From: Humibacillus sp. DSM 29435
GTDB lineage: Bacteria > Actinomycetota > Actinomycetes > Actinomycetales > Dermatophilaceae
Direction of reading: 5' to 3'
NCBI RefSeq assembly: GCF_001758225.1
Contig: NZ_MAST01000012.1
Span: 412,996 to 476,995 of the forward strand
DNA length: 64,000 nt
Part shown: piece after piece, positions 8,877 to 18,232 of the stretch
How the letters are laid out: each line of letters starts with the position of its first letter
Position numbering within the stretch: the stretch's first letter is position 1
Position numbers and translations under genes: made by a program
The notes under the pieces: generated by a model
What the model saw: only the letters and a program-made list of their open reading frames with translations
What the model was told of the DNA's origin: nothing
The model's database searches: none

Positions 8877-9500
8877 ATGAGTACGCAGAAGGTGGCCGCA
8901 TGGTCGCACGCCGAGAGTTTCGTGTCGCCCAACGAGCACGTCGACGAGGCGGTGCGGCGTGGTGAGGAGCTCGGGGCCCCCTCCGTCGGCAACGGGGTCG
9001 GCGCGCTGCTTCGGGTGCTCGCCGCCTCGATCGGGGCCAAGGCGGTCATGGAGGTCGGCACCGGAGCGGGTGCGTCGGGGCTGTGGCTGCTCGGCGGGAT
9101 GCCGGCTGACGGCATCCTCACCACCATCGACCTGGAGACCGAGCACCAGCGGGCCGCCCGCGAGGCGTTCGCCTCCGCCGGGGTGGCCCACCAGCGAACC
9201 CGGGTCATCGCCGGCCGGGCGCTCGACGTGCTCTCGCGGATGACCGACGGCGCCTACGACCTCGTCGTGGTCGACGCCGACCGGCAGGAGTACCCCGACT
9301 ACGTCGAGCAGGCGAGCCGGCTGCTGCGGGTCGGGGGCACCCTGGTCATGACCTGGAGCGACAAGGAGTGCGACCCTGCCAACCGCGACGCCGAGACCCG
9401 CACCCTGCGCGAGGTCGGCAAGTCGTTGCGCGACCACGACGGGTTCACCGTGGCGCTGCTGCCCGTCGGTGAGGGTGTCATGGTCGCGGTCAAGCGCTGA
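8877..9500 (+). CDS. SAM-dependent O-methyltransferase
   Basis: A 207-residue class I methyltransferase of the catechol/caffeoyl-CoA O-methyltransferase type. The SAM-binding motif I VMEVGTGAGASG lies at residues ~58-69; an acidic residue in TIDLE follows (~84), and VVVDADRQEYPDYVEQ (~122) carries the metal-binding Asp. The protein is divergent from the sigE cluster, matching the position of Rv1220c in M. tuberculosis. The natural substrate is not known. Translation seems leaderless. A tandem repeat and a strong hairpin follow the stop codon. Confidence 0.9.
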   Translation: MSTQKVAAWSHAESFVSPNEHVDEAVRRGEELGAPSVGNGVGALLRVLAASIGAKAVMEVGTGAGASGLWLLGGMPADGILTTIDLETEHQRAAREAFASAGVAHQRTRVIAGRALDVLSRMTDGAYDLVVVDADRQEYPDYVEQASRLLRVGGTLVMTWSDKECDPANRDAETRTLREVGKSLRDHDGFTVALLPVGEGVMVAVKR

Positions 9501-9512
9501 TCAGGCCGACCT

Positions 9513-9592
9513 GAACGACAGCAGGCCTGAACAACGGCAAGCCGGAACGACAGCAGGCCTGAACAACAGCAGGCCCGAACGACAGCAGGCCC
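9513..9592. repeat. 16-bp tandem repeat running into a terminator
   Basis: Five consecutive copies of GAACGACAGCAGGCCT-like units start at 9513, 9529, 9545, 9561 and 9577, 9-14 bases after the methyltransferase stop. Copies 1, 3 and 5 read GAACGACAGCAGGCC; copies 2 and 4 carry GAACAAC. The last unit overlaps the left arm of the hairpin at 9586-9614. Confidence 0.92.
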
Positions 9593-9614
9593 CCGACCAT
9601 CGGTCGGGGGCCTG
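9586..9614. terminator. Strong bidirectional terminator hairpin
   Basis: CAGGCCCCCGACC and GGTCGGGGGCCTG form a perfect 13-bp stem with a 3-base loop between the convergent methyltransferase and DUF3117 genes. There is no long U-tract, as is common in high-GC actinobacteria. Confidence 0.8.
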
Positions 9615-9643
9615 TCGGCTGTCAGGTGAGCCGGGTGGAGACG

Positions 9644-9817
9644 TCAGTTGACGCCGTCACACCCCTGGATCGCGTTGCGCAGAGCCGCAGCCTCGTCGGG
9701 GGTCATCTCGACGACAAGACGTCCGCCGCCTTCAAGGGGCATCCGCAGCACGATGCCACGGCCCTCCTTGACGACCTCGAGCGGCCCGTCACCGGTCCTC
9801 GGCTTCATTGCTGCCAT
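9644..9817 (-). CDS. DUF3117 family small protein
   Basis: A 57-residue protein (MAAMKPRTGDGPLEVVKEGR...). It matches the short, highly conserved DUF3117 family of actinobacteria nearly end to end, including GGGRLVVEMTPDEAAAL. Function is unknown. The ATG at 9817 is chosen because GGAAGGGGA lies just upstream and because family members start with MAAMKPR; an upstream in-frame extension has no homologous look. It is divergent from the enoyl-CoA hydratase, and a M. tuberculosis homologue (Rv1211) sits in the same general neighbourhood. Confidence 0.9.
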   Translation of the reverse strand: MAAMKPRTGDGPLEVVKEGRGIVLRMPLEGGGRLVVEMTPDEAAALRNAIQGCDGVN

Positions 9818-9957
9818 GGTTCCCCTTCCATAGGAATCCTGGTTCTGTTGATCACCATTATTCCAATGGAGGTGAGTCACACCTAATCCGGGTACCCGTT
9901 CGGACAGGTCAGGGGGTGTTGCTTTCCTGGGGGCACCGGATGGGAGAGAGTGTCGAC

Positions 9958-10797
9958 ATGACCTCTGCCGCGCCCACAGACCCCGCCGCCGACCCCGTTC
10001 CCGTCGAGCGCGAGGCCTCGGTCGTCGTCGAGACGGCCGACGGCATCACCCGGGTTCGGCTGAACCGTCCCGACGCCATGAACAGCCTCGACCTCGAGCT
10101 CAAGACGGCCCTGCTGGCGGCGTTGCGCGACGCGGCACAGGATCCGGCCGTCCGCTGCGTCGTGCTCACCGGCACCGGGCGCGCCTTCTGCGTCGGGCAG
10201 GACCTCAAGGAGCACGTGCGGGGCCTCGCTCGGGCCGACCACACGCTGGGCACGACCGTGATGGAGCACTACAACCCGATCGTGCTGCTGCTCGCCACCA
10301 TGAACAAGCCCGTGATCGCCGCCCTGGGTGGGGTGGCGGCCGGAGCGGGGCTCAGCTTCGCCCTCGCCTGCGACTTCCGCATCGCCGTCGAAGGCGCTGG
10401 CCTCAACACCTCGTTCGCCGGTATCGCCCTCTCCTGCGACTCAGGAGCGTCCTGGTCACTGCCGAGGCTGGTCGGCACGGCCAAGGCCAAGGAGCTGCTG
10501 CTCCTGCCGCGCACGGTTCCCGCCGACGAGGCCCTCGCGCTCGGGCTGCTGACGAAGGTCGTGCCCGCTGACGAGTTCGAGGCCGCGGTCGACGACCTCG
10601 CCCACCGGTTGGCCAACGGGCCGACGCTGGCCTACGGGTCGATCCGCCGTGCTGTCGCCTTCAGCGCAGCCGCGCCGCTCGCCGACGCCCTGGCCCACGA
10701 GGCCGAGCTGATGGCCTCCACCGGGGCGAGCGCCGACCACCGGGCCGCCGTCGACGCGTTCCTGGCCAAGCAGCAGCCCACCTACACCGGCACCTGA
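9958..10797 (+). CDS. Enoyl-CoA hydratase/isomerase family protein
   Basis: A 279-residue crotonase-fold protein. The oxyanion-hole segments GRAFCVGQDLKEH (~residues 74-86) and AALGGVAAGAGLSFALACDFRIA (~118-140) are clear. The position of the usual catalytic Glu in hydratases is occupied by residues of SFAGIALSCDSGASWSLPRLVG, which resembles PaaG/PaaB-type isomerases (Asp in CDSGAS). It probably acts on 2-enoyl or ring-modified CoA esters. The ATG at 9958 is preceded by GGGAGAGAG at good spacing; a longer in-frame reading back to 9808 has no such site. A 7-bp palindromic hairpin follows the gene. Confidence 0.88.
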   Translation: MTSAAPTDPAADPVPVEREASVVVETADGITRVRLNRPDAMNSLDLELKTALLAALRDAAQDPAVRCVVLTGTGRAFCVGQDLKEHVRGLARADHTLGTTVMEHYNPIVLLLATMNKPVIAALGGVAAGAGLSFALACDFRIAVEGAGLNTSFAGIALSCDSGASWSLPRLVGTAKAKELLLLPRTVPADEALALGLLTKVVPADEFEAAVDDLAHRLANGPTLAYGSIRRAVAFSAAAPLADALAHEAELMASTGASADHRAAVDAFLAKQQPTYTGT

Positions 10798-10822
10798 GCC
10801 TCCCCTCCCACCCGAAACCACA

Positions 10823-10839
10823 CGGCATCCCGGATGCCG
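10823..10839. terminator. Small palindromic hairpin between convergent genes
   Basis: CGGCATC and GATGCCG form a 7-bp stem with a 3-base loop between the hydratase stop and the membrane glycosyltransferase stop. It could terminate from either side, although the motif GGATGCC is also common throughout the window. Confidence 0.35.
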
Positions 10840-10881
10840 CTCACCTCCTTCCCCCGCGTGCCCGTGACCGACACGGGACCG

Positions 10882-12141
10882 TTACGGGGGGTAGTCGCTC
10901 GGCGGCACGAACCGCCAGAGCTCATCGGTCCACCAGTACTGGCCGATGACGAAGAGCACAAGCAGCGGAACAGCCCGCACGAGCAGGCGGGTCCAGCCGT
11001 TGCCGCGCCGGTCGGCCCAGCCGGCGCCGAGCACGACCACCAGCAACGGGAAGAGCGGTACGAGATAGCGGAAGATGCTGGTGAAGGGGTCGAGCACCGC
11101 ACCGAGATAGGCCGGATAGGCGATCGACCACGTGCGCAGGTCGGCCCCCAGGTTCTTGGCCCACGGGCCGGCCACCATCGCGACCAGCACCAGCGGCACA
11201 ACGACGAGCAGTAGCCGCCCGAGCTGCCCCCCGAAGTAGAGCTCCGCCTTGTCGAGCCACGGGGTGAAGGGCTTGACGGAGGCGTATCCGCGCCACGCCG
11301 CCATGGTGTCGGTGTAGGCCGTTGTGCTGCCGGTGCGAGCCCAGGCGACCGCCGGCCACAGCAGGCCCGCCACCCCGCACCCGACCAGGGAGGCCAGCAT
11401 CGCCCCGTACTCGCGCCGCGCGATCGGCCGTTCGGCCCGTCGACGCCACCGAATCACGACCACGACCAGCGTGACCACCCCGAGCGGAACCCCGATCGGT
11501 CGGGACAGACCGAGCAGCACGGCGACGACCGTGGCCACGAGCCAGCGCTCCCGCGACAGGGCGTAGAGGTAGCCCACGAGTACCAGCATCGCGAGCGACT
11601 CGGAGTAGGCCAGCTGCAGCGTGACCGAGGCCGGGAAGCTGGCCCACAGCACGAGCACACAGTAGGTGGCCGCGTCGCCGATGCGCGGGCGGAGCAGCAA
11701 CGCCATGAGCACGGCCGCCCCGAACCCGCAGAGCAGGGCGACCATGGAGCCCGCGACGGGGAACGAGACGCCGGTGACCGACATGACGAGCCGGGCGAGA
11801 GCCGGGAACAGCGGATAGAAGGCCCACGGGTTCTCGCCGACCTGGCCGGTGTCGTTGACGGGCAGCACGCTGGGGTAGCCGCCCTCTGCGATGCGCTGGT
11901 ACCACTGGCCGTCCCAGAGGGCCGTGAAGTTCCAGTAGGTGACGGGGAGGTCGTCGCCCCCCGTCATGCCCGTGGGCACCTGATGCTGCATCACGACGAA
12001 GAGGATCGTCGTCGTGATGATGCGACAGAGGGCATACAGCCCGACCACCCAGACGATGAACACCCTCGGCGATACCGGTAGGCGGCCGGCGGGGCCTGCC
12101 CTGACGTCAGTGTTCGCCGTGCTGGTCATGTTGCTCGTCAC
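10882..12141 (-). CDS. Multi-pass membrane glycosyltransferase, PIG-V/mannosyltransferase-like
   Basis: About 419 residues with roughly ten hydrophobic segments. The N-terminal part after the first helix contains a WDGQWYQRIAEGGYPS motif, as found in GPI mannosyltransferase II (PIG-V)-like and other GT-C fold enzymes where the acidic residue binds the lipid-phosphate sugar donor. It would add a sugar, probably mannose from polyprenyl-phosphate, to an acceptor on the outer face of the membrane. The start is taken as GTG 12141, seven bases after the upstream stop; ATG at 12129 is an alternative. It is the third gene of a set with the DivIVA-like and LOG proteins. Confidence 0.72.
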   Translation of the reverse strand: MTSNMTSTANTDVRAGPAGRLPVSPRVFIVWVVGLYALCRIITTTILFVVMQHQVPTGMTGGDDLPVTYWNFTALWDGQWYQRIAEGGYPSVLPVNDTGQVGENPWAFYPLFPALARLVMSVTGVSFPVAGSMVALLCGFGAAVLMALLLRPRIGDAATYCVLVLWASFPASVTLQLAYSESLAMLVLVGYLYALSRERWLVATVVAVLLGLSRPIGVPLGVVTLVVVVIRWRRRAERPIARREYGAMLASLVGCGVAGLLWPAVAWARTGSTTAYTDTMAAWRGYASVKPFTPWLDKAELYFGGQLGRLLLVVVPLVLVAMVAGPWAKNLGADLRTWSIAYPAYLGAVLDPFTSIFRYLVPLFPLLVVVLGAGWADRRGNGWTRLLVRAVPLLVLFVIGQYWWTDELWRFVPPSDYPP

Positions 12142-12148
12142 GGCGCGC

Positions 12149-12655
12149 TCACGCGGAGGGTTCGGAGCGGTGCCGCTGCTCGGTTTGCCCGTCGCTCGGC
12201 AGCGCTTCTCTTGGCTGCCCGTCGCTCGGCAGCGCTTCACTCGGCTGCTCGACGACCAACTGCTCGACGACCAGCTCGACCGGGCCCTCGGCATCCGTCT
12301 GCGTCGTCTCTGCCGACCGGCCGGGATGCGACTCGGTACCGGCCGGGGCCGGGGCCACGTCACCGGGCGTCAGCGGTCGGGGGTCACCCCGCAGCACGGC
12401 GATCTGTTCGTCCTTCTCGCGCAGCTCGCGACGCAGCCGGTCGACGACCCCGTCGACCTGGCTCATCCGGTAGCCGCGCAGTCCCACGTCGAAGCGCAGC
12501 TCGTCGAGGTCGGGGTCGCGTAGCTCGTCGTCGGGCAACGGTTCGTGGCTCAGGCTCGAGGTGGCCCGGCCCATGCCTCCGCCGACGAGCCCCAGCACCA
12601 GGGCCACGACGAAGCAGACGACGACGACCCCGACCAGCAGCACGAACCACTTCAC
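12149..12655 (-). CDS. Membrane-anchored DivIVA-domain-like protein
   Basis: A 168-residue protein with one N-terminal membrane helix (residues 3-25) and a cytoplasmic DivIVA-like segment (FDVGLRGYRMSQVDGVVDRLRRELREKDEQI, seen in parts around residues 54-86). The C-terminal 70 residues are disordered and include a duplicated EALPSDGQ. Such short proteins are common in actinobacteria and probably attach to curved or polar membrane sites. Its start overlaps the stop of the LOG gene by four bases (ATGA). The role is inferred only from the domain. Confidence 0.75.
   Translation of the reverse strand: MKWFVLLVGVVVVCFVVALVLGLVGGGMGRATSSLSHEPLPDDELRDPDLDELRFDVGLRGYRMSQVDGVVDRLRRELREKDEQIAVLRGDPRPLTPGDVAPAPAGTESHPGRSAETTQTDAEGPVELVVEQLVVEQPSEALPSDGQPREALPSDGQTEQRHRSEPSA
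12186..12238. repeat. 30-bp in-gene duplication in the DivIVA-like gene
   Basis: A 23-base identical segment starts at 12186 and again at 12216 (30-base period, in frame), giving the doubled EALPSDGQ in the disordered tail of the encoded protein. Confidence 0.85.
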
Positions 12656-13419
12656 GACCGGCGTCCGTTCGTGCGGGCGTGGCTGATCAGCGCGACGGCC
12701 TCCGCCACGTCGTCGGTCAGCACGAGACGTTCGAGATCGTCAGGGCTGATCATGCCGGCCGCCATGACCGTGTCGCGTAGCCAGTCGATCATCCCGCCCC
12801 AGTACTCCGTGCCCAGCAGCACGACGGGAAAGCGGGTCACCTTCTGGGTCTGGGCCAGTGTGACGGCCTCGAACAGCTCGTCCAGGGTGCCGAACCCACC
12901 CGGCAGCACGATGAAGCCCTGCGAGTACTTGACGAACATCGTCTTGCGGGCGAAGAAGTAGCGAAAGTTCACACCGAGGTCGACGTACTCGTTGAGACCG
13001 GTCTCGAAGGGCAGCTCGATACCGAGGCCGACCGAGACGCCTCTCGCCTCGAGGGCTCCCTTGTTCGCCGCCTCCATGGCGCCTGGTCCGCCTCCGGTGA
13101 TGACGGCATAACCCGCCTCGACCAGCAGCTGGGCCACTTCGAACCCACGCTGGTAGTTCGGGTCATCGCGCTTCGTGCGCGCGGAGCCGAACACGGCAAC
13201 GGCCGGCCCGAGGTCGGCCAGGGCACCGAAACCCTCGACGAACTCGGACTGGATGCGCATCACCCGCCACGGGTCGGTGTGCACCCAGTCGGCGTCGGAG
13301 GAGTTGGCCAGCAGGCGTTGGTCGGTCGTGGTGGCCGGCACCTGGCCCCGGCGCAGGGTGACCGGACCGGTCTGACGCCGGTTCGTGTTCACCTTGCCGG
13401 CTGGCATGTCGTCGCTCAC
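12652..13419 (-). CDS. LOG-family (TIGR00730) Rossmann-fold protein
   Basis: A 255-residue protein starting with GTG. It has GGGPGAMEAANKGA (~residues 108-121) and PGGFGTLDELFE (~172-183), the two diagnostic motifs of the LOG/lysine-decarboxylase-like family; members cleave cytokinin riboside monophosphates or related nucleotide 5'-monophosphates. An N-terminal extension of about 60 residues precedes the Rossmann domain. Its neighbour dapE is 9 bases upstream, with AGGTGG overlapping the dapE stop region as ribosome-binding site. M. tuberculosis Rv1205 is in the same neighbourhood. Confidence 0.9.
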   Translation of the reverse strand: MSDDMPAGKVNTNRRQTGPVTLRRGQVPATTTDQRLLANSSDADWVHTDPWRVMRIQSEFVEGFGALADLGPAVAVFGSARTKRDDPNYQRGFEVAQLLVEAGYAVITGGGPGAMEAANKGALEARGVSVGLGIELPFETGLNEYVDLGVNFRYFFARKTMFVKYSQGFIVLPGGFGTLDELFEAVTLAQTQKVTRFPVVLLGTEYWGGMIDWLRDTVMAAGMISPDDLERLVLTDDVAEAVALISHARTNGRRS

Positions 13420-13428
13420 ACGGCCACC

Positions 13429-14571
13429 TTAGGTCGCAGCGGGCCCGAGCCAGCGCAGCAGTGCGGCTTCGGCGTCGGAGTACTGCTGCACGGGGCAGCG
13501 CTCATCGTCCATGTGGGCCAGGTTGGGGTCGCCGGGCCCGTAGTTGACGGCCGGGATGCCGAGAGCCGAGAACCGGGCCACATCGGTCCAGCCCTCCTTC
13601 GGCCCCACCTCGACCCCGAGGGCCTCGACGAAATGCTGCGCCGCCGGCAGGTTGAGGCCGGGGCGAGCGCCGTCGGCCGCGTCGGCGAGCGTGACCTCGA
13701 AGCCCTCGAAGACGTCCTGCACGTGGGCCAGCGCCTCCGCGGTGTTCTTGTCGGGCGCGTAGCGGTAGTTCACGGTGACGACGCACCGGTCGGGGATGAC
13801 GTTGCCGGCGATGCCACCGCTGATGCCGACCGCCTGCAGAGCCTCGTGGTATTCGAGCCCGTCGACGTGCACGGTCTTCTGGTCGTAGGCGGCGAGCCTG
13901 GTGAGCACCTCGGCGGCATCGTGGATGGCGTTGTGCCCCTTCCACGGGCGAGCCGAGTGCGAGGCCACACCCGTGGTGACGACCTCGACCCGCATCGTGC
14001 CCTTGCACCCCCCCTCCACCGCGCCGTTGGTCGGCTCGAGCAGCACCGCGAAGTCACCGGCGAGCAGCTCGGGGCTGGTCTCACCGATGCGGGCGAGCCC
14101 GTTGAACTCGCCGTCGATCTCCTCGCACTCGTAGAAGAGGAAGGTGACGTCGCGCCGCGGCTCCGGCTGCCGGGACACCTCGGCGGCGAGGCGCAGCATC
14201 ACCGCGACGCCCCCCTTCATGTCGACCGTGCCACGGCCCCACAGCTGCCCGTCGGAGAGGCGGGTCGGCAGGTTGGGCCCGGTCGGCGCTGACGTCAACG
14301 GAACCGTGTCGATGTGCCCGGCCAGCACGACCCGCTCGTCTCGACCCAGGTCGGTGCGTGCGATGACCGTGTCGCCGTCGCGTAGCACCTCGAGTCGGGG
14401 AAGCGCTCGCAGCGCCGCCTCGATGGCGTCGGCCAGGGCGGCCTCGTTACGGCTCACCGACTCGATGTCGCAGATCGTGGCCGTCAACGTGACGACATCA
14501 GCCGCGAGGTCGAGAGCTCGGTCGGATGAAGCGGCGGCGGAGACGTCTGGGGCGGCATCGCTGGAGGGCAT
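13429..14571 (-). CDS. dapE: Succinyl-diaminopimelate desuccinylase
   Basis: A 380-residue M20-family zinc peptidase. Metal-binding segments LAGHIDTVP (~residues 85-93), [10 protein letters not shown] (~114-123), [14 protein letters not shown] (~150) and LEPTNG are present, and a dimerisation domain follows. It releases succinate from N-succinyl-LL-diaminopimelate, the step before DAP epimerisation in lysine and peptidoglycan synthesis. It is divergent from dapD, which makes the succinylated precursor. The MPSS start is chosen because TAGCCT lies 7 bases upstream, giving a leaderless transcript. A longer in-frame reading crosses the intergenic repeats and is unlikely. Confidence 0.93.
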   Translation of the reverse strand: MPSSDAAPDVSAAASSDRALDLAADVVTLTATICDIESVSRNEAALADAIEAALRALPRLEVLRDGDTVIARTDLGRDERVVLAGHIDTVPLTSAPTGPNLPTRLSDGQLWGRGTVDMKGGVAVMLRLAAEVSRQPEPRRDVTFLFYECEEIDGEFNGLARIGETSPELLAGDFAVLLEPTNGAVEGGCKGTMRVEVVTTGVASHSARPWKGHNAIHDAAEVLTRLAAYDQKTVHVDGLEYHEALQAVGISGGIAGNVIPDRCVVTVNYRYAPDKNTAEALAHVQDVFEGFEVTLADAADGARPGLNLPAAQHFVEALGVEVGPKEGWTDVARFSALGIPAVNYGPGDPNLAHMDDERCPVQQYSDAEAALLRWLGPAAT

Positions 14572-14578
14572 ACCGCGA

Positions 14579-14584
14579 AGGCTA
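14579..14584 (-). promoter_or_regulatory. -10 hexamer of a leaderless promoter for dapE
   Basis: Read on the minus strand, TAGCCT ends 7 bases before the dapE ATG. The expected -35 position falls inside the first unit of the intergenic repeat at 14601. Confidence 0.55.
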
Positions 14585-14600
14585 TCGGCCGCCCACCCCA

Positions 14601-14662
14601 GTCGAGTGGCCACTTCCGTACAGACGAGTGGCCACTTCCGTACACACGAGCGGCCATACCGA
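14601..14662. repeat. 22-bp repeat cluster A (AGTGGCCACT core) between dapE and dapD
   Basis: Two copies of CGAGTGGCCACTTCCGTACA at 14603 and 14625 and a decayed third copy at 14647, all in one orientation with an exact 22-base period. Each intact copy contains the 10-bp palindrome AGTGGCCACT. The same unit occurs at 23831-23896 and 61841-61925. Confidence 0.92.
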
Positions 14663-14726
14663 GGCCGACCAAGCGCGCCGAGCCGCGGCCCCATGGACGT
14701 GAGTTCGCTCCTCGCGCGTCCGCCTC

Positions 14727-14732
14727 TAGCCT
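14727..14732 (+). promoter_or_regulatory. -10 hexamer of a leaderless promoter for dapD
   Basis: TAGCCT ends 7 bases before the dapD ATG; the same hexamer and spacing occur on the other strand for dapE. Confidence 0.55.
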
Positions 14733-14739
14733 TGTCACC

Positions 14740-15672
14740 ATGTCGGAGCAGCGCAGAGCCTGGGGATACGGACTGACCACCGTCGCGACGAGCGGCCAGG
14801 TGCTCGACACCTGGTTTCCCGCGCCGCTGCTCGGCGAGCGGCCGGGGCACGCCGCTCCCCCGAGTGGGCTCGCGGCGCTCGCGACCCCCGATGAGCTGCG
14901 GGGGGTCACCGCCGAGGTGCGACTGGTCGAGATCGACCTGGGTGCCGCCCCCGCCGACGCGCCTGACGCCTACCTGCGCCTGCACCTGCTGTCGCACTGC
15001 CTCGTGGTGCCGAACTCGATCAACCTCGACGGCCTTTTCGGCACGCTCCCGAACGTCGTGTGGACCAGCGCCGGTGCCTGCCCCGTCGAGGGCTTCGAGA
15101 CGACCCGCCTGCGGCTACGCGCTCGGGGCCACGTCGCGGTCTACGGGGTCGACAAGTTCCCGCGGATGACCGACTTCGTCGTGCCGGCCGGCGTGCGCAT
15201 CGCCGACGCCGACCGAGTGCGGCTCGGCGCGCACCTGTCTCCCGGTACCACCGTGATGCACGAGGGCTTCTGCAACTTCAACGCCGGCACGCTGGGCACC
15301 TCGATGGTCGAAGGACGCATCGTGCAGGGTGTCGTGGTGGGCGACGGCTCCGACATCGGGGCGGGGGCCTCGATCATGGGCACCCTCTCTGGCGGGGGAA
15401 CGGAACGCGTCGTCATCGGCGAGCGTTGTCTGGTCGGAGCCAACGGTGGCATCGGTATCGCTCTGGGCGATGACTGCGTCGTCGAGGCAGGGCTCTACGT
15501 CACGGCGGGCACGAAGGTGACGCTGCCCGACGGTCGCGTCGTCAAGGCGCGGTCGCTCTCGGGGTCGAGCAACATCCTGTTCATCCGCAACAGCGTGACC
15601 GGTGCTGTCGAGGCTCGCGACCGGGCGGGTACGGGCATCACCCTCAACGCTGACCTCCACGCCAACGACTGA
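14740..15672 (+). CDS. dapD: Tetrahydrodipicolinate N-succinyltransferase
   Basis: A 310-residue protein with the N-terminal domain and hexapeptide-repeat left-handed beta-helix of actinobacterial DapD. The segments [21 protein letters not shown] (in parts, ~residues 166-186), [18 protein letters not shown] (~205-222) and LVGANGGIG (~230) match the M. tuberculosis enzyme type. It transfers succinyl from succinyl-CoA to tetrahydrodipicolinate in lysine/DAP synthesis. It is divergent from dapE with about 170 bases of shared upstream sequence that carries repeat cluster A. The start is likely leaderless. Confidence 0.94.
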   Translation: MSEQRRAWGYGLTTVATSGQVLDTWFPAPLLGERPGHAAPPSGLAALATPDELRGVTAEVRLVEIDLGAAPADAPDAYLRLHLLSHCLVVPNSINLDGLFGTLPNVVWTSAGACPVEGFETTRLRLRARGHVAVYGVDKFPRMTDFVVPAGVRIADADRVRLGAHLSPGTTVMHEGFCNFNAGTLGTSMVEGRIVQGVVVGDGSDIGAGASIMGTLSGGGTERVVIGERCLVGANGGIGIALGDDCVVEAGLYVTAGTKVTLPDGRVVKARSLSGSSNILFIRNSVTGAVEARDRAGTGITLNADLHAND

Positions 15673-15694
15673 AACCCCGACCAGCTAGGAACCG

Positions 15695-16576
15695 ATGAGC
15701 GACGCAGGACCCGGCCCGACCCTTGCGGAGTCACGCCGGCCCACCTCACGCCGTGCCATTCGGCGACGACGGGCCCTGCTCGCGGGCACCCTGGTGCTCG
15801 TGGCGCTCGTCGTGGCGATCGTCTACGGCGTCACGTCGCTGACGGCCTCGCTGCGCAGCCCGGAGTGCACCATCAACGCGGCCGGCATCACCGAGACCTT
15901 CGACCCCGACCAGACCGCCAACGCGGCCCTCATCGCGGCGATCTCGGTGAAACGAGGCCTCCCGTCGCGAGCGGCCACCATCGCGCTCACCACCGCCTTT
16001 CAGGAGTCGAAGATCCGCAACCTCAACTACGGCGACCGCGACTCCCTGGGCCTGTTCCAGCAACGGCCCAGCCAGGGCTGGGGCACCGCCGAGCAGATCC
16101 TCGACCCGGTGCACGCGACGAACGCGTTCTACGACGCGCTCGTGAAGTTCAAGGGCTACGAGAGCGCCGACATCACCACCATCGCGCAGAAGGTGCAACG
16201 GAGCGGGTACCCGGAGGCCTACCGCGACCACGAGGGCCAGGGCCGCGTGCTGGCCTCGACGCTCACGGGCTACTCCCCCGCCGGGCTCACCTGCCGACTC
16301 GACCCGGCGACCACCCACGCCACCTCCGCCGTGGTCAAGGCTGACCTGGCCGAGCAGATGGGGGTGACGTCCGCCGGCGCAGCAGACGGCATCCTCACGG
16401 TGACGGCAGGCGACGAACGCCGAGCCTGGGCGGTAGCGCACTGGGCGGTGGCGCGGGCCCAGGCCTACGGGGCCAGCAAGGTCACCATCGGCGCACGAGC
16501 CTGGGACCGCGGCGCCGGTGACGACGGGTGGTCGACCGGTCAGACCTCGCGAACCGTCACGATCACCCTGACCTGA
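15695..16576 (+). CDS. Single-pass membrane protein with lysozyme-like domain
   Basis: A 293-residue protein with an Arg-rich start, one membrane helix (~residues 27-50) and an exported domain. FQESKIRNLNYGDRDSLGLFQQRPSQGWG (seen in parts around residues 106-134) is like the catalytic Glu and GLFQ motifs of lysozyme/lytic transglycosylase folds. The rest, to ALVKFKGY and QRSGYPEAYRDHE, fits a small helical SLT-like domain, and the C-terminal 90 residues are unknown. A role in cell-wall cleavage is an inference. It follows dapD by 22 bases, so it may be co-transcribed. A strong hairpin lies downstream. Confidence 0.75.
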   Translation: MSDAGPGPTLAESRRPTSRRAIRRRRALLAGTLVLVALVVAIVYGVTSLTASLRSPECTINAAGITETFDPDQTANAALIAAISVKRGLPSRAATIALTTAFQESKIRNLNYGDRDSLGLFQQRPSQGWGTAEQILDPVHATNAFYDALVKFKGYESADITTIAQKVQRSGYPEAYRDHEGQGRVLASTLTGYSPAGLTCRLDPATTHATSAVVKADLAEQMGVTSAGAADGILTVTAGDERRAWAVAHWAVARAQAYGASKVTIGARAWDRGAGDDGWSTGQTSRTVTITLT

Positions 16577-16693
16577 GCAGGCGATCGTCCCGCACCACTG
16601 GCACCACTCCGCACCCTCGCGGGTGGGTGCCGGTGCGCCCAGTCGGTCGGAGTCGCATCGAGGTGCTGCGGCAGGTCGTGGCCCACCGACGCT

Positions 16694-16724
16694 TTCGGCA
16701 CCGAACGAGTCGTTCGGTGCCGAA
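16694..16724. terminator. Perfect 15-bp inverted repeat between convergent genes
   Basis: TTCGGCACCGAACGA, one central base, then its exact complement. It lies between the lysozyme-like gene and gltA and can terminate from either side. Its centre, CGAACGAGTCGTTCG, recurs at 41794-41808. Confidence 0.75.
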
Positions 16725-16748
16725 GGTCGCGGAGCGGGCCGGACTACG

Positions 16749-18029
<1,281 letters not shown>

Positions 18030-18232
18030 TGGTTTCGCCTCCTCCGGCCCGGCACTGAGCGCCCGACCTTGTCGCGTGCGACGTTACCCCAGCACGGGGT
18101 CTCCCCGGAACGTGGGCCGCGTGTGGGACCCGTGTGCTCAGCCTGTGGACCGGCCCGCCTCGAACACCACGGTCTGGACGGCTGGTGTCTCAGCGCAGAA
18201 CGGCGATCCGGCCTGCCACCGCGACCCTGCTG

